Positions 32,997 through 44,703 of a stretch of DNA of 64,000 nt are shown piece after piece; the stretch's first letter is position 1, and each line of letters starts with the position of its first letter. The notes under the pieces were generated by a model, which had not been told where the DNA came from, searched no databases, and saw only the letters and a program-made list of their open reading frames with translations. A program made the translations under genes and the position numbers. The stretch covers positions 46,801 to 110,800 of the forward strand of contig JADGJP010000055.1 of NCBI GenBank assembly GCA_027603065.1, read 5' to 3'. Source of the DNA: Geranomyces variabilis (taxonomy: Eukaryota; Chytridiomycota; Chytridiomycetes; Spizellomycetales; Powellomycetaceae).

Positions 32997-34276
32997 CTAT
33001 TCCGATGGCGTTCCATTCCACATACTTCTATAGCAAAAATACCCATTCTGCAATATCTGTGTGCAGGAAAACAGAAAAAAGAAAAACAAGAGCAGCAGCA
33101 AACACGCCGTCAGTTTCTCGCCTCCAAACACAGCCACTAGAATCCAGTTTTTAGGCGTTTTTCTTTTCTTCTCTTTTTGCGCACTCACCCATCCGCCATT
33201 CAGCGTCCTACTCGCCCTATGCGGCGGCGAAGTCTCCACCTGCACTCCACCCTCCGGCGTCAGATGCCACCTGTACCCATTCGCAATCATCACGGGGTTG
33301 TCGTACGTCCCATCGGGTCGGAAATGTGCAATGACGTTTCGTGGTTGGCTGTGGAGAGCGGTTGGGTTTTGGAGTTGCCACATGGCCGAGTCTGTGAACT
33401 ATACGCGCGGGCGTGAGGAAAAGTGATATGCGCGCGCGCGCGCGCGGGGCCTCGCGTTTTTCTGCTCGCTCGCGCTATACCTCAAAATGCCAGTCCATAG
33501 TCGACACCTCCTGATACGTCAACGCCGTGCGCGCCAAGTCCAGTTCCGCAACAATGTAGCTGCTCTTCCTACGCGAAAAAACCAAAAAGAAACAGACCAA
33601 GCCCGTTTTTTTTTTAGCAACCATATCGCCTTTCAATTCGAGAATGGCGGAAACGCGTTTCTTACCATTTCCCACTCCACGTCCCTCTTGGACTATATAT
33701 CGGCCTGGTTGTCTTCAACAGCGCAACCAACTCCTCCTTCTCCACCGCTCCTCTTGCAGGCACCCGCACATAGCGCCTCGCCAGCACGCTTTTAATCTCC
33801 TTGATACTCATCGTCGCCACGAGACGCGGATCAGAGTAATCCACGCGAGGGTGGAGGTCAAGCGTGACGTGGCGGAGTGATGTGAACCGGTGTTCGCTGA
33901 TGGCAAAAAAAAAAAAATTGGGGGGCGGTGGGCGAGTTAAAAACATAAAGTAAACTCGGCGAGGGCTTTTTTTTCGATAGAGTAGAAATCGCATTTCTTT
34001 TTTCTTTTTTTCTTTGTTTTTATACCAAAGAGATTTCCAAAGCACGTCGTCATTAGCAAGGACGTTCCACCGTTTACAGACCGCCGAACACTTGCACAGG
34101 AAATCCGCGTCAAGGCATGAAAACACTTTGGCAAGTAATTCGGGCGGGAACGTGTCGAATGCGCTAGTAGCGCTGTTTCCTTTTCCTCCTCCTCCCACGT
34201 CAACGTCGGCAACGGCCATTGGTGGTGGTGTCGATACTGTTCGTTGCGATTCTTCTGACGTTTGAACTGCGCCCAT
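32997..34276 (-). CDS. F-box protein
   Basis: Five exons: 34276-34026, 33896-33666, 33568-33481, 33398-33189 and 33056-32997 (279 residues; all phases agree). The F-box lies at residues about 40-85 (FDTFPPELLAKVFSCLDADF, then CSAVCKRWNVLANDD and WKSL). Then a region HVTLDLHPRVDYSDPRLVAT and MSIKEIKSVLARRYVRVPAR resembles a short SAP-like helix pair. The C-terminal part has SSYIVAELDLARTALTYQEV and a beta-rich segment (WHLTPEGGVQVETSPPH). F-box proteins recruit substrates to SCF ubiquitin ligases through Skp1. There is no WD40 or LRR module, so the target-binding part is unassigned. Intron 3 contains a (CG)n run. Start codon could instead be the internal Met before AVADVDVGG. Confidence 0.82.
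33430..33447. repeat. (CG)n microsatellite
   Basis: An 18-bp alternating CG run inside an intron of the F-box gene; such runs can adopt Z-DNA. Confidence 0.8.
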
Positions 34277-34390
34277 TTTTCAAAGTATTGCGGGCGGGGG
34301 TGAACGAACAGGGTTTGCTGGAATGCCAGAGCGGGTGCAAGTTGTTGAGCGGGTTTGTCAGAGAGGCGGCGGCTCAAGTTTACCCGACAG

Positions 34391-34505
34391 CAAGTGACGT
34401 TTCCCGGACAGAAACTGAATGTCCGAACTAAACACGCCAGGAAAGAATTGTACATTATCGTTCGTCCCTATCGAAAAAAAGGAAATAAAAAACTAGACTA
34501 GACAT
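34391..34505 (+). repeat. Dispersed repeat copy 1
   Basis: Shares an ordered set of blocks with 35801-35924: aagtgacgtt, cccggac, gaagaattg or close variant, ccctatcgaaaaaaa and ctagacat. Identity is roughly three quarters by eye. Lies in the upstream region of the F-box gene. Confidence 0.7.
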
Positions 34506-35800
34506 TTCTTCCTTGAGCCCATCCTTCAAAACCGACGATGAGCCTGGTCGCAGGCACAAACTTGTTTCTCTAAAGGTTTGTGAGGGGAGCCTAAGGCCGG
34601 GGGCGTAAATCGAGGAGTATATCGAGAGGGGGCGGGCCGTGTGTTTTCCGGCTTTGCAAACTCGAATATCTCAGCCAAAAAAAAATGCATAGGCCCAACT
34701 GCAGCGGATTCTGAATTGCCCAGCCCTGCACTATGGGACCGCGGCGTTAGTTTGGCGTTCTACGGTGTCCGGGCGCAACGCGCCTTTAAACATTTTCACG
34801 TCCAGCTCCAAGAGCGTATCGTACCACTTCCGCTTGCCAGGTTAATCCCGAGGTCAACGATGTGGGAACCGGGGCAAACTTCGGAAGCAACTTTTACCGC
34901 AAAGTACATATGGCCACTGGGCCCAGCTGCTCAAGCAGGACGACACGCTCTTGGAGCTGGATGTGAAAACGTTGCGCCCAGACGTTCTTATTTCGTGCAC
35001 CAAGAAGTGCGGTCCAAGCAGGTCATTTGTCAGATGAAGTGGTCAGTTGACAAAAGCCTTTTTGGAAAGCTGAGCTCAATGTAGCTTACAGCGACTCCAT
35101 CATGTGGACCTGCACAATGTGTGTGGGCGTGCAATGCTTGCTCCGCATGGTGCACCGACTCGTCGCCGGCGTCCGTCTCGCTCGCGCTTGATGCGCTCTC
35201 TTAGTCCCCCGGGTTCAACCGGGCAGGGATACATGTGAGTTGCTTCAAGGGCGTCACGACGTCCGGTCGCTTCTTTTTTTTGCGGAGTTTTCTGAATAGC
35301 GCAACAACTTCGCGTGGCCCCAACATCCACCCACGCCGCGGCCGTGTCGTTTCCCTTTTCTCGTTCTGCAAAGCAGAGGGCGCGCGCTGTCTCTCTTCCT
35401 CACCCAGAATACGACCCAGTCGGCGTCCGCGTCGTAAGGGTAGTGTAGAGCATCTCTCGCTGCCTGACTGTTCGACGCCTTTTTGGTCTACCAGTTTGGT
35501 TAAATTAGAGGAAACTCTCTTCCTGCAGATTTTCCTCTACGCTAAACTTGTGACATCGGGCGAAGAGCCCAAAGGATTGAAATTTCCGCCTCGCACCTGG
35601 GCACGCACGGGCGGACCATTGCGATTCATCAAGCGGCGGGCAGACGGCGAAAAGCGGTCGGGGGCAGGGTGGTTCACGGTCTCGCACGCGTTCACATGGG
35701 AAGACGGTGGAAAACGGTGAACTGCAATGCACGCGGTATCGCTGCTAAGGACGGGGAAACGCGGGGACGCTTTCGGACGTTTCGGACAAGTGTAGCCAGC

Positions 35801-35924
35801 AAAGTGACGTTTTCCCGGACAAACACCATGTCCGTTCGAAACCTAATACGCTATGTGAAGAATTGTGCATTATTATTCGCCCCCTATCGAAAAAAAAAGA
35901 AAGAAAACAAACTAAACTAGACAT
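35801..35924 (+). repeat. Dispersed repeat copy 2
   Basis: Partner of 34391-34505. Ends 27 bp before the stop codon of the Zn2Cys6 gene (minus strand), so it forms the immediate 3' flank of that gene. Confidence 0.7.
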
Positions 35925-35951
35925 CCCCATATTCCCCTCTCCCCTCGCCGC

Positions 35952-38900
35952 TCACGCAACCGTCGGACTCGATACAGCGGGAGTCGGCGTCCCTCCACTC
36001 TCCGTCTCATCCGCAGGCACATCCAAGCTCTTGAAAAGCTCGCTAAGGATTCCCTCCAGTTTCTTGCCCTGGAGCCAGAACCGCGACATGCCGCGCAGCG
36101 CACGCAGGTGCGAGCGGCAGCAGTCGCGCGCGGCCGTGACCGCGGCCGTGTCGCCGCGGAACGTTTGCGCGGAAATAATATGTACGAGTGCGGTCTACGG
36201 CGGGGGCGAGAAAAAAAAAAAAAAAAAAAAAAAGAATAAAAACGCATGTCAGTTCCAAGCGCCAATACCAGTGTCCCCCACCTGCACCTGCCCTTCCTCA
36301 CCTGAAACAAACAAAAGCACGCAAACGGCGTAACCCAAAACAGATTCGGATTCGCCTCCATCATCGCCTCGACCAGATCCGTGACCGCCGCGGCCGCAGT
36401 CTGGCTCGCCACAAAATGCCTACTCGCTAGCAAATCCCCGCCACTGTTCAACACCTGCATCATTTTCGGCCGATGCAGCAGCACCTTTGTCGTATGGAAA
36501 AACATGTGCAGGTACGCGACTTCCCAACTCGGCGGACTCAGCGCTCCGTCCGCATTGCGATGCGTCCAGTTTGCAGCAAACGTTCGCCCCGGTTCGCGCA
36601 TCCAAGGGCGTAAGGCGGACATCCAGGTATCGAGTGCGGATTCAAGAGACGTGAAGCGCGTGTCGGCTTCGGATGCAGAGATGAGTTGCAGGCCCGGCAG
36701 AGACGGCGTCGGGGATTTCAACAGGCTCGTATACTCCATCACGCGGCCGAAAATCTTGCCCAGTTCGACGTACGCGTCAAACGAGCTGTCACCCAACACC
36801 AATCCACCGCCAGCTTCCTTCTGATCATCGTCGTTTTCGCCTCCTCCTCGTCGCACACGCGTTGATCCCGTCGACGACAATACCGTAAGCTGCCACCGAC
36901 TATGTGTCCCCGGCGCCTCGCCCTTCGGCTCATGATCATCCGCCGTCATATTCACCCACTCCCACACGGGAACCGGCTGGAAAACCCTTACATCGCGCTC
37001 CTGCGCAAGCGTAGACCGGTCCGCCGCGGCAGCCGCATACCGATCCGTCAAGAAACAAGCCCACCAAAGTCTTCTGCGCCGTTCTTTTTCGAACCAGCTG
37101 ATAGGCCCAAACGCGTCCGTGACTTCCTTAAAATCCGGGTCGAGGTCCATTTTGAGTGATTGGGCCATGCGGATCGCCATTCCAGAATACATCCATGATG
37201 CAGATGCTAGCGGGACAGACACAAAGGGGATTCGGTAGATTAGCATGACGCAAAATAGTCCAAAATACTTCGTTTCTCCCTCTTTCTTCTTGCGCTTTAC
37301 CTCTCCCGCTGCCAGATGCATATGTCATAAGCATAATAAGCGACGACACCGTGTCCAGACTCGGCACGTCGACATTCTGGCTGACAAGCACGCGCGCTTT
37401 CGCATAGAACGAATCTCCCTAAAAAAAAAAAATCAGAGAAATTTGTTTAGAATCAGACGGTGTCACGCCGGATTGTGTTTTTCTCTTTTCTTGACCCTGC
37501 GCGCTTACCGCCTGCCACATCGCCTCGGGCGTCTTGGCCACACTCGGATGTCCCGAAAACCTCGCCGCATTCGCATACATGGTGTTCAACAACAACGGAC
37601 TCTGCATCGGCAGCGTACGTCGAAACTCGCGCTCATGAATCATATACCCCAATATCGGGTTCATGTAAATGAAGAACAAATCGAGCAGCTCCTCAATCGC
37701 ATCTTCGGGGATGCGCGACGCTTCCTCCGCGTCCGATGGCCACCAGTGGGCACCGCGGGGCCCCACAGCGCCTTGCTGCGGGGCGAGAGGTACCTCGCCG
37801 AATGGGCCCGCAAGCTGACGAGGGATCTTACGCGGCTGGGCGCGGACGGCGGTGCCGAGACCGGGTCCCGCGCCGTCGGGTAGGTATGCGGCGCTGCCCA
37901 GCATGTTGCCAAACATCTGCGAAGAGGAGGACGCGGTGCCGACGCCGACGCCCGGTGCGCCACCACCAACGACGCCAGACGACGTATCGACCGCATTGCC
38001 CGTCGGCGCTTCCGGCATATACGCGTTACCATTCGCGCCAGCAGGTGCGCCACCCATCAGCTCGTCGAAATCACGATCGATGATATTCCAAATATCTTCG
38101 TCCTCTGACGCGCGCGGCGACTGCAACGGCGAGAGCCGAACCGTCGATATTGTCGGCGAGAACGCAGATCTCAAAGGCTGCGTCGGCATGACGTCGGGAT
38201 TCGACCCGTACGAAAATCCTTGTATAAAACCAGTTGACGAAGTCGGAACGCCGCCGCTACCATATGTACCAGCGGGTCTGGCGTGGTGGTGAGTTTGTTG
38301 CAACGAATGTAAAGATGGTGGATTTTGCGGCAGCGAGGCACTAGACTCCAAGTGTTGTTGCGCGTTTCCAGGGTATTGTCCGTAGTGCATCTGACCGGGA
38401 TGTTGAGGGTATGAGACAGTGGTAGGAGACGGGCCGGCGCTCGAAGGCACCGAATACCCAAACGCTCCTTGCTCGATTCGATGAGGTGCGCCGCGGCTAT
38501 ATTGCGGAGGTCCACTGTCGGAAGGAGGTGTTGGTGCTGGTTGCGGCGAGTCCCGCTTGCGAGACGCAACCGCAGCTGCTGCGTCGGCCGAGACTCCCTC
38601 AAGAGCACCTGATACAAAGAGAAGCACACACAAAACCCCTCCGGTCAGTCTGCAGCACAAGCACAAAAATGGGATAAGCGAACCACGTTCTCTGACCCGC
38701 TTACCGTCAGGTAGCTTATCGGCAAGCGGTTTTATCAAGGCCTCCATCTGCTTTAACCGACTTTCCAACTCCTTCAAATGCCCCTGCTTAGGCCCCCTTT
38801 TCTTCGCTTCTCGCTCATACGAGCACTGCAAATGCCCGTTCGTACACTGATTACACGAGGGTTTACTGCCATCGCATTTGACTTTGCGCTTGTTGCAGAT

Positions 38901-39119
38901 ATCGCATGCTTTTGTGGTGCGCTTGCGTTTGTGATGCGGGTGGTGGTTCGCGTCGTCGATAGGTGGTGGCGAGTCGTCATGGGAGGCCGTGTCTTGGGAG
39001 TGCGAGTGTTGCGGAGGCGGTGGTGGTGGTGGTTGTGAGTAGTAGTGGTGGTGTTGCGACGGCGGCGGCGGTTGCGGTGGGCCACGGTGGCCGCCATAAG
39101 GCGAGCCGGAGCCGTACAT
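35952..39119 (-). CDS. Zn2Cys6 transcription factor with fungal-specific middle domain
   Basis: Five exons: 39119-38705, 38608-37509, 37418-37301, 37206-36302 and 36194-35952 (926 residues; all phases agree). The N-terminus is Pro/His-rich. The binuclear cluster is at about residues 70-98: CDICNKRKVKCDGSKPSCNQ, then C and LQC, preceded by basic KRKRTTKA. A coiled-coil linker follows (LKELESRLKQMEALIKPLAD), as needed for dimeric DNA binding. A long low-complexity region (Pro, Gly, Ser, His) comes next. The fungal_trans middle domain then begins (ELLDLFFIYMNPILGYMIHE, MAIRMAQSLKMDLDPDF, RRRLWWACFLTDRY). The final exon is helical (LVHIISAQTFRGDT). This is a fungus-specific activator; target genes are unknown and no neighbour suggests a pathway. 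Confidence 0.93.
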
Positions 39120-40684
39120 TGTGTGTGTGCGAGCAGCGAGACCTGTGTGTCTGTCTGACTGTCTGGGGGGCAAGGCTGTGTGTGCGTCACGAGACCGTAG
39201 CAAAATGCGCTAAACAGACTATTGGACGCGTGTAGGCTGCTTGCTATACAGGAAGGAAGCGTTGACGCAACAGTGCAGAGTTGCTACTGCGAGGGGGTGG
39301 GGGTTGCTGAGATGAGAACTAGCAGTCAGCAGTTGGTTGGGAATGGAGATGATGTGCTTTGCTTTCGGAGGCCCGGCCGAGGTGGCGGGGGGACCAGACA
39401 GACAGGGATAAACTTCCTGCGCGCACACACACTCTCCGTCATATAGTTTCCATTACTCACCTACTACGCTCTCTCTGCGTATGCTCCGTCGAGGAATCAG
39501 CGGAGAACATCCATCCAGCCGCCCCGCCTCGTCGGCCTCAAACAAGTGCCGACCAAAAAAAAACAGAGGACAGAAGAAAAAACAAACGGTGCCGTCCGTC
39601 CGTCGCCCTTTCGAGCCTAAGAAAAACATGAAACGCGTTTCAAAGAGCGTGAAACCCTCGTCTTTTTGACCAAGACGACATACATATTCTGGACCAACGC
39701 CAGAACTTTCGTTGTCTGGCAAAGAAAGGAAAAAAAGGCAGGTATTTATTCAGATACATGACTTCCTTTGCCTAACACAACAAAAAAAAAAGAGAAGGGA
39801 AGGAGACACATGTGTTTGCAACCAGCTGTCCAAACTTGGCAAAGAGCGGCGCCATCCCATGCTTTGTCAGGCAATAGACAAGGAAAAGAAAGGAAAGCAG
39901 AAGGAAAGGGAACTGTACGAATTTCAATACGCTGGCATGAGCAGGTATCTCTGAGGAGCGCGCGACCACTGCGGACCAGTCGAAAGAACCGGAACAGAGT
40001 CATGGCGCGACCAATCTGCGGCATGTGGTTCCACCCCAGCAAAAGCAAAGAGCATCCCGTGGCCCTCACTCACTTACATTCGAGAGCTACGGCGCGACCG
40101 TTTCCGTCGTTTTGTCCTGCAGAACTGCCATTAAGAGGAGGGATGCCACCGCTTGCCGCCCACCACCAACGGACTCGTCGTCGTGGGTCGTCGTCTTCAC
40201 GTCATCATCGCTCGCTGACCAACCACCCACAAGCCAGCAAGAGCAAGATGCAAGAGCAAGAGACAATGCATGGCTGTCGGATTTTGTCTGTTGTCACCGC
40301 GGCCTTACAGTAACTTCTTACGGTATTGAACAGAGGAAAATACGATAGGACATCTCGAGACAGCTGTGCGCCTTGCTCTCGGGCCGCCGGCATTGAACTG
40401 CGATCCTAGCGGTGTACACCACGTCATCACGCCGTCCGCCAGCACCACCAAGTGCATAAGCGATCTGTGCAGCGCAGTAATGTTGCAACCGACTACGGAA
40501 CTGCTTGCCGAGAATGACGGCCGTGACACATCGAGGGATGAGATATTTGTGCACTCAGATCCGCGACGCCTATGCCACTGCGATGCCGGCGGATTTCCGC
40601 GAGCTTATGATGAATGAGGTCCTCCAGTTGGCCGTTGAGCAGAGCTGCGATATTGAAACGCCGGGCCAAGGACATCACGGTAGA

Positions 40685-40751
40685 TACTGCAGTGCATACT
40701 AGGTCATACTACTAGGTCATACTGCGGTATGACCTAGTGTGCACTGCAGTA
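40685..40751. repeat. Inverted repeat, 25-bp arms
   Basis: Arms 40685-40709 and 40727-40751 are complementary at 24 of 25 positions, around a 17-bp spacer. The motif actaggtcatact is also repeated directly at 40698-40723. Looks like a small palindromic insertion or MITE-like end. Confidence 0.85.
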
Positions 40752-41059
40752 ACATATTTTGTTTTCCTTTTTTCTGGGGGCTTTGTGGCCGTGTACGCGG
40801 GGACGGTCTCTTTGGCTACCTGCATTTCCGCCCCAACGCGTGGGGATATATCAACCGCTATCCGCCAATGGAAAGGATTTGGGGTGGGTCCGCGTATCCC
40901 ACTGGCATTCGGATTTTGAATATTGCTCATGAAGCTCCTCCTCCTTCAGACTGCTCTAGAGAAGATCGTGAGCCAAATGAAATTACCGCGCAAACGTTCC
41001 AAAAGCGCAGCCTCGACTCTTTTGCCCCCACGTTGGACTCTTTAGACTTGTCATGTAGT

Positions 41060-41124
41060 GCCGCATACAAGGCCGCAAAAGGCGGAGAAAAAACAAGACA
41101 TGGATTCGCGGCCTTGTATGCGGC
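41060..41124. repeat. Inverted repeat, perfect 17-bp arms
   Basis: gccgcatacaaggccgc at 41060-41076 is exactly complementary to 41108-41124, with a 31-bp AG-rich spacer. Could form a hairpin in RNA. It lies about 290 bp upstream of the P1 start codon. Confidence 0.85.
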
Positions 41125-41416
41125 CCTTTCCTCCGGTGTAGGCACTTGAGCCTTTGGGATTAGCGCAATTGCATGTCTTATCAGTCACTCGATGAGCAAT
41201 CGATGGCCGCGCGCGCGTGAGTGGCTGTCGAAAAGAACTAACCTTGGTCCTGGACTTCTCGATGTCCAGTTGGTCACACAAGCACGCTCCGGGCGCACCT
41301 CCGGCTTAGCTGTGCCTGCCTTGGGGGAATGAGCGCGCGCCGCTCGCTCGGAGTGCCTGTCCTCCTCATCGTCGAGCTGCGAACTATCCGCTTAAACCGC
41401 CCAACGATTCACCAGA

Positions 41417-42123
41417 ATGTCTCTCTCCCCGCAAGAAGCCGCCTGCGTCTACGCCGCCCTCATCCTCCACGATGACGGTGTTGAAATCACTGTAAGCAAT
41501 AGCGAGGCGGGCAGAGATGGATGGATGGATGGATGGATGGACAAGGGGGGCTGGGGGACTGTGCATGGCCATGACAAGGCATGTCGAGACATACTGGAGG
41601 ACAACAGCGACGACGACGATAGTCAATGGCTACCCGGCGTCTGTGATTCTGCGTCGCCGAAGGAGGAGGAGGAGGAGCAAGGAGTTGGACTGCGTGGAAT
41701 TTCTAATTCCTCTGAGACATGACGAGTGACGCATCTCCCTTTCTTCCCCCATTCTTCGTTCGCAGGCCGAGAAGATCAACTCGCTGATTTCCGCCGCTGG
41801 TGTCGACGTCGAGCCCATTTGGGCCTCGCTTTTCGCCAAGGCTCTCGCCGGCAAGAACGTTGGTGAATTCTTGTTCAACGTTGGCTCTGCTGGTCCCGCT
41901 GCCGGTGGTGCTGGTGGTGCTGCCGCCGCTGGTGGCGCTGCCGCCGAGGCCCCCAAGGAGGAGGTCAAGGAGGAGGCCAAGGAGGAGTCTGACGACGACA
42001 TGGGCTTCGGTAAGGACGAAAAGGCGCAATGGGGAATGGTCGCCCATGCTGTCGAGAGTCACAACCTTACGAACGCTTCTTTTCTTTGTTTCTTCTTTGC
42101 AACTCACAGGTCTGTTCGACTAA
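41417..42123 (+). CDS. RPP1: 60S acidic ribosomal protein P1
   Basis: Three exons: 41417-41491, 41766-42009 and 42110-42123 (110 residues; phases agree). The N-terminal dimerisation region reads [16 protein letters not shown], then [20 protein letters not shown] and [14 protein letters not shown]. An Ala/Gly hinge follows, then a charged KEE stretch and the universal tail [11 protein letters not shown], whose last codons (GLFD) are encoded by the 14-bp terminal exon. P1 forms heterodimers with P2 on the ribosomal stalk (bound to uL10/P0) and recruits elongation factors. Length and tail are typical. Intron 1 (274 bp) contains a (GATG)n microsatellite at about 41515-41541. Confidence 0.97.
41515..41541 (+). 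repeat. (GATG)n microsatellite
   Basis: About six tandem GATG units within intron 1 of the P1 gene. Confidence 0.85.
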
Positions 42124-43098
42124 ATGCTCAACGCATAAGCTCCTCTTCTCGTCCCCGCGCTGTTTCCCTTTTTACCGTACAATGTGGATATGCCCTTTTG
42201 ATTTTTTGAATCAATATACATTTGCATGTTTTGCGGTATATTTTTTTTTTTGCATGGCCGGTTCCCGCAACTTTTGTTTTTTCATTAAATAACCGATGGG
42301 TTGGGTCGGGCTGGGCAGCCTGGATCTGAACTTGGGGCGTGCGTGGCATTCGTGCCTTTTTTGCCACGGGGCAGCGTCTTTTCCGAGGGGAGTCAGTGTC
42401 ATTTATTCGGAACACCGAGGCAGGTGACGAGCCGGGGCCCGGAGCCTGGAGACAATGGGGGAGTTGACAAACACAACAACCAACACACGTGTGAGCGAGA
42501 AACCACCGCACACGCGGTAATAACTCCGGACCCCGGACGCGAGGACTTTCCGAGCGAGAAAGAGAGAGAGAGGTTGAGAGCGAGAGAGAGCAGAGTCATC
42601 ATTGTCGGGCGGGGCGGGGGCATGGGATCGGATGGTTCGGTCGGTCGGTGCCTCGGTGGCCGGTTGGTCGCTATGCAAGTCGTGGATTGCTCAGCTTCCT
42701 CAGCTCCCTCAGCGTCCTTTCATCAGCTTTTTCATCGCATTTCTTTCTTTCCTTCTTCCTTCGTGTTTCTGCTGCAGCCAGCAATGATAATAATATAACC
42801 CGATCGGCCCGGCCCCCCGGTCGTCGGCATATATAACTCGCCAACGCTATTCTGCCCTGGCCCCCCTTGCCTGCTATACATTTCTTCCCTTTTTCTTTTT
42901 TTTTTTCTCTTGTCTGAGGATACTTCCGCTGTTACCCCGTTCAATGCTTCTGCGCTTGATACGGCCTCACTTGCCGTCACCACAACCACCACCGTTCGCC
43001 GTCTTCTCCTGCTCCTCATCCCAACTCGTAACATCATATCATCATCATCAGCGCTTATCTTTCGCTCATTATCAACTCTGTGCTAACGACGGTGCAGC
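42124..43098. promoter_or_regulatory. Intergenic: P1 3' flank and GRAM-gene promoter
   Basis: AT-rich 3' flank after P1, a GA-rich run at about 42557-42595, a TATATAA at 42830-42836 (269 bp before the GRAM-protein ATG), and a long pyrimidine-rich leader (42845-43080). No gene. Confidence 0.5.
42830..42836 (+). promoter_or_regulatory. TATA box of the GRAM gene
   Basis: TATATAA in a GC-rich setting upstream of a CT-rich leader; fits a core promoter for the gene starting at 43099. Confidence 0.5.
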
Positions 43099-44703
43099 AT
43101 GTCAACAACCATGACCTCCGTCGCTGCTATTACCGCACCACCACTCGGCGCCAGTGCCCCTTCGCGCTCGCCCTCGCCCTCGCCGGGTCGTCGCTGCACC
43201 GCGACGTCAAGCTCCTCTGCTCTCGGCAAGCAACAACAACAACAACAACGCCCAACGCGCCGCCAACTCTCCCGCGAACGCAGCGCAATATCAATCCGCC
43301 ACAACGTAGTCGCAGCCGCCCACGCCGTCTACGTCGCCGGCCACAACGCAAAAGAACGCGTCAAGCACGCGCTTCCCATCATAGCACGGCGAAACACGGG
43401 CGATTCCATCTCATCCTCCTCCTCTGCGAGGAGTTCAAGTGGTGGAGGCAGTGTATATCTTTACCCCAATAATGCGCTGTCGGATACGGAGGAGGAAAGG
43501 CCAAATTCGTGGCCGAGAATCACGCCTCGGGCGCCACGGATTGGAGATGCGACAGATCCGGCGCAATCGCTATCGTCATCGTTTTCGATGTCTGAATGCA
43601 GCATCAACAACAACAGTCGCAGTCGTCGCTTACGCGTCTCCACCCGCGACATTCGCAAATTCATCAAATCCTTCCCTCCTACCACCACCACCACACTGTC
43701 GTCTGTGGACGAAACCCTCGAAGCCGCATACCCGTGCGCGCTAGCCCGCTCTCATGACAACACGCTCTGGCACGGCCAACTGTTCCTCACAACGCACCGG
43801 CTGTTATTCGCCGTCAGCGCAGCGGCGGCGGAGCAACAGTTTAAAAACGTCGAGGTTGACTATACTGATGTTGTGTCAGTGGAGAAGACTGTTACGGGTG
43901 CGATTTGGCCGAATGCGTTGAAGGTTATCGTATCCGGATCCGGATCCGGCGAGACGCGCAAGGAGCTGCTGTTTGCGGCCTTTGTTGGGCGCGATGCCGC
44001 ATTTTGTGACTTGATGATTCTGAGGAGGAACAGGCGGATCAGTGTGGAGGAGGAGCAACGGAGTGGTGCTGCTGCTGCTGGGAAGAGGCCGTTAAGGGTT
44101 ACGTTCAAGGTGGATGAGCCGGCGGACGGTCCGGCCGTGCTGCACCGCTCTGGCGGTGTTGCTGCCGTTGTGCACGACAATGAGGCAAGAGATCCTTATG
44201 CTGAAGCACCACCACCACCTCTACCACGGCGGATATCAAATGATGATGACACCTCATCTTCCTTCTTTTCGGGCACGCCATCCCCGTCGCCGGTTTCGCT
44301 CGCCCTCGCAAACGCATACACTCGCAATCCGACGACATCGGCCAAACCAAATCCCTCCACACCCTTGATACCCACAGCACCACCACCATCACCAGCAGCA
44401 GCAGCACAACCTTCCTCACCGGTCGCCACGCTCAAACACATCTTCCTTCTCCTCCTGCCACCCCGCAACCTACTACCCAATCTCTCACTGCCGACCCCAC
44501 TCTTTTCCCCAACGCGCGATCAGCTCGCCCTCGCAACAATCCTCTTCTCCCTCGCGATAATCCTATTGTTCGGGCTCGTCACAGCCGCGGTGAACGTCTC
44601 GCGGCTTGCGGCGTTGACGCAGAGGATTGATCGCGCGGCTGCGTTGGCTTCTGCTGCCGCTGCTGCGGCAGCGGCGGCGGGTGGCGGGGGACGTGTCTCA
44701 TAA
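43099..44703 (+). CDS. GRAM-domain, C-terminally membrane-anchored protein
   Basis: Single exon of 534 residues. The N-terminal about 200 residues are low-complexity (Ser, Arg, a short Gln run). A GRAM domain follows at about 203-310: YPCALARSHDNTLWHGQLFL, THRLLFAVSA, then DYTDVVSVEKTVTG and IWPNALKVIV. A Pro/Ser-rich linker leads to one predicted membrane helix near the C-terminus (LALATILFSLAIILLFGLVT), followed by an Ala-rich tail. GRAM plus a C-terminal anchor resembles the GRAMD1/Lam (LTC) proteins that act at ER-plasma membrane contacts. The sterol-binding VASt/StART-like domain of that group is absent, so sterol transport is not implied. It is more like GRAMD2/GRAMD3 in layout. ER membrane localisation is inferred. 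Confidence 0.8.
   Translation: MSTTMTSVAAITAPPLGASAPSRSPSPSPGRRCTATSSSSALGKQQQQQQRPTRRQLSRERSAISIRHNVVAAAHAVYVAGHNAKERVKHALPIIARRNTGDSISSSSSARSSSGGGSVYLYPNNALSDTEEERPNSWPRITPRAPRIGDATDPAQSLSSSFSMSECSINNNSRSRRLRVSTRDIRKFIKSFPPTTTTTLSSVDETLEAAYPCALARSHDNTLWHGQLFLTTHRLLFAVSAAAAEQQFKNVEVDYTDVVSVEKTVTGAIWPNALKVIVSGSGSGETRKELLFAAFVGRDAAFCDLMILRRNRRISVEEEQRSGAAAAGKRPLRVTFKVDEPADGPAVLHRSGGVAAVVHDNEARDPYAEAPPPPLPRRISNDDDTSSSFFSGTPSPSPVSLALANAYTRNPTTSAKPNPSTPLIPTAPPPSPAAAAQPSSPVATLKHIFLLLLPPRNLLPNLSLPTPLFSPTRDQLALATILFSLAIILLFGLVTAAVNVSRLAALTQRIDRAAALASAAAAAAAAAGGGGRVS

Larger units (their letters stand above)
34277..35951. other. Gene-poor region bounded by related repeats
   Basis: Flanked by similar sequences at 34391-34505 and 35801-35924. 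A frame at about 34911-35036 reads AQLLKQDDTLLELDVKTLRP, which looks like part of a leucine-rich repeat but is not embedded in an intact gene. The longer + ORFs at 34641-35084 and 35235-35720 show no domain and start without convincing context. Confidence 0.45.
39120..41416. other. Gene-poor region with two inverted repeats
   Basis: About 2.3 kb between the 5' ends of the Zn2Cys6 gene and the ribosomal P1 gene. Short ORFs only, none with domain or splice support. Two inverted repeats lie at 40685-40751 and 41060-41124. Confidence 0.5.
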
